Assembly: GCF_029946515.1 (NCBI RefSeq)
Contig: NZ_JARZHH010000022.1
Span: 1 to 64,000, forward strand
Length of the DNA stretch: 64,000 nucleotides
Source of the DNA: Polyangium sp. 6x1
GTDB lineage: Bacteria > Myxococcota_A > Polyangia > Polyangiales > Polyangiaceae
Direction: 5' to 3'
Shown here: positions 26,477-32,739 of the stretch, piece after piece
Layout of the letters: the number at the start of each line of letters is the position of its first letter
Numbering within the stretch: the first letter of the stretch is position 1
Made by a program: the position numbers and the translations under genes
Notes under the pieces: generated by a model
What the model saw: only the letters and a program-made list of their open reading frames with translations
Told to the model about the DNA's origin: nothing
Databases searched by the model: none

Positions 26477-26627
26477 GTCGGGCAGGCGAGGTGATGGCTC
26501 GTCCCTTCAGGGTGCTGCATGCGCGCGGATCCACCTCGCGACCCTTTCTCGACGCCGCTGCATCCATCCGGATCCACCACGCCCCTTTTTCCCGGTGGTT
26601 CGGCCTGAAAATCGAACGACCCAAGCT

Positions 26628-26643
26628 GGGCACGTTGTCTGCA
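26628..26643 (+). promoter_or_regulatory. sigma54 promoter of the acyltransferase operon
   Basis: GGGCACGTTGTCTGCA matches the sigma54 consensus TGGCACGN4TTGCW at all key places: the GG doublet at 26629-26630, the GC doublet at 26641-26642 and the correct 12-bp phasing. Transcription would start near 26654, about 45 bases before the ATG at 26699. A sigma54 activator gene lies at 29281-30858 in the same locus. Confidence 0.75.
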
Positions 26644-26698
26644 ATCAGAGCCTCTTCGACGACCGCGCCCATTTTCGCGTTCGCCGCTGGAGGACATC

Positions 26699-27502
26699 AT
26701 GTCGGACATCCGCTGCATCATCGCCGAGACCCAGAGACACCTCGACGACGCCGTCCGCGTTCGTTTCGACGTCTTCGCCCGCGAGCTCGGGTACCTCGAC
26801 ACGAAAGACCACGCGGTCCCCCGCGAGCTCGATCCGTTCGATACCCTGCCCACCACGCTCCACCTCATCGCCTACGACGGCGACCTCGCCGTCGGCACCC
26901 TCCGCCTCCTCCTGCCGAACCCCGAGATCGCCGCCACGAACGGCACCTCCTTCGGCCTCTCCGTCGAGTCGCACTTCGACCTCGCGCCCCTCGCCACCGC
27001 CGGGCTCCGGCTCGCAGAGACCTCGCGTTATTGCGTCCTCGCCACCCACAGGCGCTCCATGGCCACGGCCGAGCTCCACGCCGCCGCCGTCCACCTGAGC
27101 CGGCTCCTCGGCGTCGGTCACTGGATTGCCACGGCAAACACCGAGACCGACGGCATCGAGGACGCCCACCTCATCCAGCACGTCGCCCGCGAGCGCGGGT
27201 TCGTCCGGAACGACCTATCCCTCGCCCCCCGCCTCCCACCGCCCGCCCCCGCCCCGCCGAAACGGCCCTTCTACGACGATCACGGCCGCACGGAGGCGAA
27301 AGCCTCCCCCTCGCGATCCCGGCTCCCGCGCACCCTCGACTTGTACACCCGCCGCATGCGCGCCCGCTTCGTCGGCCCGCCAGTCTTCGACACGCGCTTC
27401 CGCATGTGCGCCCTTCCTTTGCTCGCCGACGTCGCCGAGCAGCGCGCCGTCCGGCGCGCAAAGCCGCCCGCCTTCCCGAATCCGGGCTCGATCGCCGCCT
27501 GA
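26699..27502 (+). CDS. GNAT-fold N-acyltransferase (FeeM / autoinducer-synthase-like)
   Basis: The 267-residue product begins MSDIRCIIAETQRHLDDAVR. It shows the pattern of the LuxI/FeeM/OlsB group of GNAT acyltransferases: a VRFDVFARELGYLD segment, a conserved acidic stretch (RELDPFDTLPTTLHLIAYDG), VGTLRLLLP and an AETSRYCVL strand, followed by a C-terminal extension of about 80 residues. Such enzymes transfer an acyl chain to an amino acid or amine, giving N-acyl amino acids or homoserine lactones. The acceptor cannot be read from sequence. The ATG follows GGAGGACATC and a sigma54 promoter. The next gene starts 15 bp downstream. Confidence 0.72.
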   Translation: MSDIRCIIAETQRHLDDAVRVRFDVFARELGYLDTKDHAVPRELDPFDTLPTTLHLIAYDGDLAVGTLRLLLPNPEIAATNGTSFGLSVESHFDLAPLATAGLRLAETSRYCVLATHRRSMATAELHAAAVHLSRLLGVGHWIATANTETDGIEDAHLIQHVARERGFVRNDLSLAPRLPPPAPAPPKRPFYDDHGRTEAKASPSRSRLPRTLDLYTRRMRARFVGPPVFDTRFRMCALPLLADVAEQRAVRRAKPPAFPNPGSIAA

Positions 27503-27517
27503 AAGGAGCCTCGGACC

Positions 27518-28210
27518 ATGAATTCCCTCGTCGACGCCCTCGATACCATTGTCTCGGACCTGCTCTCGACCCTCGACGCGCACGCCGCCGCGCGCCGCCT
27601 GCTCGCAGGCGACCTCGATACCGACGAATATGCCGCCTTCCTCGGACAAACCTTTCTCTACGTCCGCCAGACCCGCCCCTTGCTCCGCCGCGCCGGCGAG
27701 CGGCTCACGCGCGCGGGCAAGGCGCCCGACCTCGCGCGGCTCTTCTTGCAAAAGGCCGAAGAAGAGCAGGGGCACGATCTCTGGGTCCTCGAAGACCTCG
27801 CCGCCATCGGCCGCGCCCTCCGCCCCACCGCGCCGCCGCGCCCTTGCCCGGCCGTCGCCGCCTACATCGCGTGGAACCAGTTCCAGGTCGACGCCGGCTC
27901 GCCCCTCGCCTTCCTCGGCACGGCCTACGTCCTCGAAGCCCTCTCCCAGGCCCGCGCCGGCACCACGGCCGCGCACCTCGTCGCGCGGCGACGGATCCCC
28001 GGCATCGAGCGCGGCGTCCGTTTCCTCCGCGGCCACGCCGACGCCGACGAGGGGCACACGAGCGTCCTCCGGGGCCTCTTCGCGCGCATCGAGAGCGAAG
28101 GCGATCGGCGCGCCGTCAAGCTCTCGGCCGCGGTGACGGCTGCGCTTTACGTGGGGATGTTCTCGGGGGACGCGTCGACGATCACCGCTGCCGCCACGCC
28201 ATGTGAATGA
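27518..28210 (+). CDS. Heme-oxygenase-like diiron/iron redox enzyme (HDO family)
   Basis: The 230-residue all-helical product has the ligand pattern of heme-oxygenase-like diiron proteins (UndA, BesC, SznF relatives): EEEQGHDLW (Glu81-83, His86), Glu140 in AYVLEALSQ and H-x3-D-x2-H in HADADEGH (His173, Asp177, His180). Family members activate O2 to desaturate, cleave or oxidise fatty acids and amino acids. Placed 15 bp after the N-acyltransferase and behind an AAAGGAG ribosome site, it is probably the tailoring enzyme for that product. Its 3' end overlaps the convergent LuxR-type gene by 29 bp. The precise reaction is unknown. Confidence 0.75.
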   Translation: MNSLVDALDTIVSDLLSTLDAHAAARRLLAGDLDTDEYAAFLGQTFLYVRQTRPLLRRAGERLTRAGKAPDLARLFLQKAEEEQGHDLWVLEDLAAIGRALRPTAPPRPCPAVAAYIAWNQFQVDAGSPLAFLGTAYVLEALSQARAGTTAAHLVARRRIPGIERGVRFLRGHADADEGHTSVLRGLFARIESEGDRRAVKLSAAVTAALYVGMFSGDASTITAAATPCE

Positions 28211-29249
28211 GCGCGGCGCGGTTCGGAATGCCGAGCTTGTCGAAGATGTGCGAGAAATGCTTCTTCACCGTCAGCTCCGTGATGCTGAGCTCGGAGGCGA
28301 TGAGCGCGTTGTCCCAGCACACGCGCTCCGCCACCTTGATCTCCGCGGCCGTCAGGACTTTCAGCCACGGAAGGGGGATGGGCACGAGCTGCGGGACCTC
28401 CTCGAGCAGCATCACGAACGACGCGCCGGAGAGGCCCGGCAGCTTCTGAATCGAGACCTTCAGCTCGGCGAGCGCGCCGCTCCGCCAGAATGGATCGAGC
28501 AGCGCGTGCGGGTCCTTCACCAGGGACGCGACGCGCGCGGCGAGCGGCTCGGGTAGCCCGCCCGCGTCGAGCTCGGTCGGCTTGAACCAGGCGCGGAGCA
28601 TCTTCTCCGCGCCCGCCGTCCGCGCGACCTCCGCGCCCGACGCGCTGAACACGAGGGCCTCGTGCCCGATGCCGGAGAGCACCCCGTCGAGCAGTGATGC
28701 GCGCGCGGCCATCGACCCGAAGAGGCGGCAGTTCTTCACGGCGTTCGTGAAATGCCGGGTGAGCTTCTGCAGGATCACGCGCTCCCGATCGGAGAACGAG
28801 ACCCGCTTGTCCCGGTAGAGGATGAGCCCGCCGTGCCACGACGGATCGTCGCGCAGCATGACGGCCATCACGTGCTCGAGCTGCATGCCGATGTCGCGGC
28901 AGTGGTTGTAGAGATAGCTCCGTTCCATCGCCGCGCGCGGCAGCATCTCGGTGTCGCGCAGGACCTCGTTCGGCCGTTCGGCGACGGAGATCCGGACGAA
29001 GTCGTGCGGGACCATCTCCGCGTATCCCTGGAAAAACCTCTCGGGCATCTCGGCGACCGCCCAGTCATAGACGGCGTGCCCCTCGGGCCGGCTCACGCAG
29101 AGCGCCCCGTGATCCGCCGGCACGAGCTGCGAGAGCAGGCCGTACGCGCGGCCGAGCACCTCGTGCAAATCGAGCGATCCGCCGAGCTCGGCGACGAGGT
29201 CCAGCATGAGGCCCTGCTCATGCTCCGTGAGATTGGAAGGCCCCCTCAT
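28182..29249 (-). CDS. LuxR-type regulator with N-terminal sensory region
   Basis: The 355-residue product has an N-terminal GAF-like region (about residues 15-180: LDLHEVLGRAYGLLSQLVPA, then YLYNHCRDIGMQLEHVMAV), a second sensor-like part, and a C-terminal LuxR helix-turn-helix (about 295-350, LTAAEIKVAERVCWDNALIA, then SITELTVKKHFSHIFDKLGI). It likely binds a small ligand and controls transcription. It starts 31 bp after the sigma54-activator gene in the same direction and converges on the acyltransferase operon, overlapping its last 29 bp. A signal-responsive role in this locus is inferred. Confidence 0.85.
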   Translation of the reverse strand: MRGPSNLTEHEQGLMLDLVAELGGSLDLHEVLGRAYGLLSQLVPADHGALCVSRPEGHAVYDWAVAEMPERFFQGYAEMVPHDFVRISVAERPNEVLRDTEMLPRAAMERSYLYNHCRDIGMQLEHVMAVMLRDDPSWHGGLILYRDKRVSFSDRERVILQKLTRHFTNAVKNCRLFGSMAARASLLDGVLSGIGHEALVFSASGAEVARTAGAEKMLRAWFKPTELDAGGLPEPLAARVASLVKDPHALLDPFWRSGALAELKVSIQKLPGLSGASFVMLLEEVPQLVPIPLPWLKVLTAAEIKVAERVCWDNALIASELSITELTVKKHFSHIFDKLGIPNRAALIHMAWRQR

Positions 29250-29280
29250 GCGGCCATGATGAACCCGAACGGACCGCAGT

Positions 29281-30858
29281 TCAACGCCCGCCTTCGTCCC
29301 GGCGCTTCGATCCTTGCCGGCTCCGCGCGCTGAACCCGTCGGCCCACGGGCGCGCTTCGGGCGAGGCGAGCGGATGTTTTCGATACCATTGGTAAAGCCC
29401 GTGCCCCGGCGCAGGCGCCCCCGCTTTCGCCGGCGCGGGCACGGGCACCTGCGCCGGCGCGGCCGCGGGCGCGGCCCCTCCGCTGCCCTCGGATCCGCCT
29501 CCCTCCTCGCTCGATCGGATCCCGTGTTTTCGCATCACCCGCTGGACGAACGCCCGCCCCACGCCCGCGATCTTCGCGGCCTGCGACACGTTGTACCCCG
29601 TCTCTTGCAGCGCGCGCTCCACGTAGGCCCGTTTGTAGGCGTTCTCCACGTGCGCGAGCCCCACGTGCAAAGGCAGCTCGAGGTTCACCACCGGCAGCCG
29701 CAACGATGGCGGCGCCTCCGCCTCGTCCTCGTCCGCGGCCCAGGGCGGCTCGGCGAGCCCGAGCGAGAGCATCATCTCCACCTTGTTCCGGAGCTCCCGC
29801 ACGTTCCCGGGCCAGGGCCGCGGGTGCGCCTTCATCCGCTCGAGCACCTCGTTCGGCAAGAGCGTCGGCGCGTCCTTCCGCCCTTGCCATTCCTTCTCGA
29901 AATGACGAACGAGCAGGGGGATGTCGTCGAGCCGCTCGCGCAGCGGCGGCATCCTGACCGGCACGACGGCCAGCCGGTAATAGAGATCCTCGCGGAACCT
30001 GCCCCGATCGACCTCGGCCGCGAGCGATCGGTTCGTCGCGGCCACGATGCGCACGTCGGCCCGCCGCGGCTCGTTCTCGCCGAGGCGCGTGATCGTGCGC
30101 GTCTCCAGGGCCCGGAGCAGCTTCGGCTGTAGCTCCAGGGGAAGCTCGCCGATCTCGTCGAGGAAAAGCGTCCCGCCGTGCGCCGCCTCGAACCTCCCCA
30201 CGCGGTTCTCGGTGGCGCCCGTGAAGCAGCCGCGCCGATGCCCGAAGAGCTCGCTCTCCAGCATGCTCGCGCTCACCGACGAGCAATCGAAGACCATGAA
30301 CGGCCCCCCTGCCCGCGCGCTCTCGGCGTGCAGCGCCGCGGCCACGAGCTCCTTGCCCGTCCCGGTCTCTCCTTCGACGAGCACGGTCGCGTCGGTCCGC
30401 GCGATCCGTTCGAGCAGCGCGAAGAGCCGCCGCATCGGCACGCTCGCGCCGACGAGGCCCCCGAAGCGCGTTCGGGACGAGAGCGGCAGGGCCACCACGT
30501 CGCGGATCATTTGCAGCCGCAGGGCCGAGGCGCCGAGACCGATCGACGAGTTCGGCCGGGCGTAGGCGTCGCGGATCCGCACGCCGTCGACGGTCGTGCC
30601 ATTGCGGCTGCTCGTGTCGAGCACGCGCAGGAGGTCCCCTTCGATACGGAGGAGCAGGTGGTGCCTGCTCACGGTCGGATCGTCGAGGACGAGATCACAA
30701 TCTTTCCCGCTCCCGACCCTCACCTCCGGCCCCGGAACTTCGGTGACGACGCCTGCCATGGGCCCTCGGCTCACCTCGACGCGAATCTTGTGCGTCCGAA
30801 GCTCGAGCCCCCGATCGGCTTCCATGGTCCAGGTATTCCACTCTTTCATGCCCATCAT
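29281..30858 (-). CDS. FHA-domain sigma54-dependent activator
   Basis: The 525-residue product has an N-terminal FHA domain (VRVGSGKDCDLVLDDPTVSR, with the RxxS-type phosphothreonine pocket), a sigma54-interaction AAA+ domain (GETGTGKE Walker A, FLDEIGELP Walker B, arginine finger region) and a C-terminal Fis-type helix-turn-helix followed by a Gly/Ala/Pro-rich tail. FHA activators respond to Ser/Thr kinases in myxobacteria. The sigma54-contact loop reads GCFTGA rather than GAFTGA. The start is uncertain: a TTG at 30876 and ATGs at 30858, 30855 and 30849 are all in frame. It lies upstream of the LuxR-type gene. Confidence 0.9.
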   Translation of the reverse strand: MMGMKEWNTWTMEADRGLELRTHKIRVEVSRGPMAGVVTEVPGPEVRVGSGKDCDLVLDDPTVSRHHLLLRIEGDLLRVLDTSSRNGTTVDGVRIRDAYARPNSSIGLGASALRLQMIRDVVALPLSSRTRFGGLVGASVPMRRLFALLERIARTDATVLVEGETGTGKELVAAALHAESARAGGPFMVFDCSSVSASMLESELFGHRRGCFTGATENRVGRFEAAHGGTLFLDEIGELPLELQPKLLRALETRTITRLGENEPRRADVRIVAATNRSLAAEVDRGRFREDLYYRLAVVPVRMPPLRERLDDIPLLVRHFEKEWQGRKDAPTLLPNEVLERMKAHPRPWPGNVRELRNKVEMMLSLGLAEPPWAADEDEAEAPPSLRLPVVNLELPLHVGLAHVENAYKRAYVERALQETGYNVSQAAKIAGVGRAFVQRVMRKHGIRSSEEGGGSEGSGGAAPAAAPAQVPVPAPAKAGAPAPGHGLYQWYRKHPLASPEARPWADGFSARSRQGSKRRDEGGR

Positions 30859-30928
30859 TTGTAGCCGGGCCGTCAAAACTGGACAAATATAGAGCGAGCC
30901 GGCGTCCGTCTTGGATGCACGGCGATTT

Positions 30929-30994
30929 GGATTACGAATCGACTACAACGAAAGTAGTACGAAGCCAAAGCCTCGAGGGGCCGTAATCCTTTTT
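30929..30994 (+). ncRNA. Structured element copy 1 (candidate RNA)
   Basis: GGATTACG (30929-30936) pairs with CGTAATCC (30982-30989), enclosing a hairpin ACTAC/GTAGT around 30942-30958 and the palindrome CCTCGAGG at 30971-30978. This gives a three-way-junction shape. On the plus strand it is followed at once by TTTTT (30990-30994), as in an intrinsic terminator. The core GACTACAACGAAAGTAGTAC (30941-30960) recurs in copy 2. Strand and function are unproven. Confidence 0.35.
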
Positions 30995-31041
30995 GGGGTG
31001 GGCGAGGAGCGACGCTCCGACCGGGGCAGGGGCGGCGGCAA

Positions 31042-31101
31042 TACGGATCACCAGACGGCTACTACCAAAGTGGTACGAAGTCGCGACGCGGAGGATCCGT
31101 A
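31042..31101. repeat. Structured element copy 2
   Basis: TACGGATC (31042-31049) pairs with GATCCGTA (31094-31101). Inside are an ACTAC/GTGGT hairpin and the palindrome GTCGCGAC, so the layout repeats that of copy 1. The 24-bp core at 31057-31080 matches the core of copy 1 (30941-30964) at 20 positions, while the closing stems differ in sequence but keep pairing. Confidence 0.5.
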
Positions 31102-31231
31102 ACCCTTCATGAGAGGTCGAAGTCGCCGGGTGGGACGAAGAAGGCGACGCGATGACGAGGCGGCGCGACCTCGAGCCGACGAAACGATGTCGCGAGGATG
31201 ACGCGACGATGACAAAGAGGTCGCGCGCCTA

Positions 31232-32662
31232 TCAGCCGCGGACCGTGGCGCCAAATACGTTTTCGATGAAGTCGGCATACTTCATCCGGACGCGTCCCCC
31301 GCCTTCGGGCATCGCCACGCGGGGCGGTTTGTCGCCGCCTTCGTCCTTGCCCCACGGGTTTCGCAGGACGATGGAGGCGGGTTTGCCGTCCTTGCCCGCT
31401 TCGAGCCACTCGACCGAGAGCCAGTGGTACGTCCGGAACTCGAGGATCACCGGCACCCGCTCGCCGCGCGCCGCCGACGTCGCCACGAGGGCCGCGACCT
31501 CGTCCTTCGGCCGGGAGAGCCTGGTCGCGCTCGCATAACTCCCGCCCAGGATGGCTTGATACACGCTGGTGAAGCCATACACGGCCATCTGGCTGTTGCC
31601 GCGGACGGCCGCCCAGAACGTATCGTTGTCCTCCGGGTTGTCGTAATCGAACAGCCAGCTCATCGCGGAGGCATGGTTCATGATCGCCGACTGAAAGAGC
31701 CGGTCGAGGTCCACGCGCCCCGAGGTGTCCCGCGCGATCGCGCTGCGAGGCATCTCGAGCCTCTTGCCCGATCGGAGCGTGACCTCACGCGCCTCGCGGG
31801 TGATGCCGTCGACGATCCGCACGAGCTCGGCCGGCTCGCTCCGCAAAAGCACATACTCCATCACGCCGGCGCCACACGTCCCGTGCCCGGCCCCCTGCTG
31901 CACCCGGAGGGGGTTGTCCACGTGGCGGATCACCTGCCCGAGCAAGAGCTCCGGCTCGATCCCCGCCTCCAGCAAGAGCGCCGGGTTGCGCGGCGTCCGC
32001 GCGAACGTGGCGAGGTTCGGCAAAAGCGCCCCGTCGTGCAAACGCCCCGCCGCGAGGAGCCGCTCGAGGGCCGCGTTCGCCGGGGCGTCGTCGCCGATCG
32101 ACCGCCGAACGGCCGCGAGCTGCTCCGCCCGGTCCGCAGGCAGCGGCCCCTTCGCCTTCCCGCCGGCGCGATCCTGGGCCGGCGGAGGTGAATCCGGATC
32201 CGCCACGGGCCCCGCCCCCGGACCCCGGAGCGCGGCCGCGTCGTCGAAATACCCCTCATCGTGCCGCGAAGGCCCGCCCGCCACCGTCGCCGCGCCCGCG
32301 GCCCTCGAAGGCGCGCCCCCGACCGCCGCCGCCATGGCGTCGTGAAGCCGACCTTTCCGCCGCATCTCCAGGCGCCGACCGATGGCGAGCAACGTCGCGG
32401 CGTCGAGCACGCCCGTCTCGGGCAGCCCCGCCGCGGCTTGCTCCGCGACGATCGCCGCGTGCGTCTTCGGTCCGAACGAGCCATCCGGGGTGAGGGACGC
32501 GCCAAGCTCGACGAGCACCTTCTGGAGCAGGACCACGCTCCCGCTCTTCGCCCCGCGCGCGAGCGTCGCCTCGCCCACGGCCACGGCCGAGAGCATCCCG
32601 TCCTCCGCGAGCTCGGGCGAAAGAAGTGCCCCGCCCCCTTCGTTCGACTCGTTCTCGTTCAT
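31232..32662 (-). CDS. Peptidoglycan-binding domain fused to a calpain/papain-like cysteine peptidase
   Basis: The 476-residue product has an N-terminal peptidoglycan-binding domain (about residues 40-95, LLQKVLVELGASLTPDGSFG, then ETGVLDAATLLAIGRRLE). A low-complexity linker follows, then a C-terminal domain with Cys in GHGTCGAGVMEYVLL, His in RTYHWLSVEWL and RNPWGKDEG. This C..H..NPWG order is that of calpain/papain-type peptidases. No signal peptide is seen, so export would need a specialised system or lysis. An effector or toxin role is possible. The gene is 77 bp after pnkp in the same direction and has a GGAGG ribosome site. Confidence 0.65.
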   Translation of the reverse strand: MNENESNEGGGALLSPELAEDGMLSAVAVGEATLARGAKSGSVVLLQKVLVELGASLTPDGSFGPKTHAAIVAEQAAAGLPETGVLDAATLLAIGRRLEMRRKGRLHDAMAAAVGGAPSRAAGAATVAGGPSRHDEGYFDDAAALRGPGAGPVADPDSPPPAQDRAGGKAKGPLPADRAEQLAAVRRSIGDDAPANAALERLLAAGRLHDGALLPNLATFARTPRNPALLLEAGIEPELLLGQVIRHVDNPLRVQQGAGHGTCGAGVMEYVLLRSEPAELVRIVDGITREAREVTLRSGKRLEMPRSAIARDTSGRVDLDRLFQSAIMNHASAMSWLFDYDNPEDNDTFWAAVRGNSQMAVYGFTSVYQAILGGSYASATRLSRPKDEVAALVATSAARGERVPVILEFRTYHWLSVEWLEAGKDGKPASIVLRNPWGKDEGGDKPPRVAMPEGGGRVRMKYADFIENVFGATVRG

Positions 32663-32739
32663 TCGAATCCTCCATCAGGCGCGTTTGGCTGCTACGCGAA
32701 GAGAATAGCAAACGTGGAGCATCCCGCCCGGGTATGGCA

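Larger units (their letters stand above)
25891..26698. other. Long divergent regulatory region
   Basis: These 808 bp separate the diheme protein gene (minus) and the acyltransferase operon (plus). No convincing gene is present: the open frames here are short, lack ribosome sites and have no domain-like sequence. The right third holds a cluster of inverted repeats (26330-26476) and a sigma54 promoter at 26628-26643. The left part holds nothing I can name. Confidence 0.7.
30859..31231. other. Intergenic region with tandem structured repeats
   Basis: These 373 bp lie between the cysteine-peptidase gene (ends 31232) and the sigma54-activator gene (starts near 30858), both on the minus strand. 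No protein gene is supported. The region is less GC-rich in its centre and contains two related structured elements, listed at 30929-30994 and 31042-31101. They may form in the mRNA leader of the activator gene or in an independent RNA. Confidence 0.6.

Noticed and set aside
26188-26698. An open frame running into the acyltransferase gene region from upstream
   Set aside because: It is in a different frame from the acyltransferase, crosses the inverted repeats and the sigma54 promoter, and has an Arg/Pro-rich translation.
30941-31080. The two 24-bp similar sequences as attachment sites of a mobile element
   Set aside because: They are only about 90 bp apart, enclose no gene, and no integrase is nearby.
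30929-31101. Resemblance to a GEMM (cyclic di-GMP) riboswitch: a hairpin with a GAAA-like loop followed by AAAGCC and GGCC
   Set aside because: The conserved GGCAAACC part and the receptor are missing, and copy 2 does not keep AAAGCC. Only a structured repeat is claimed.
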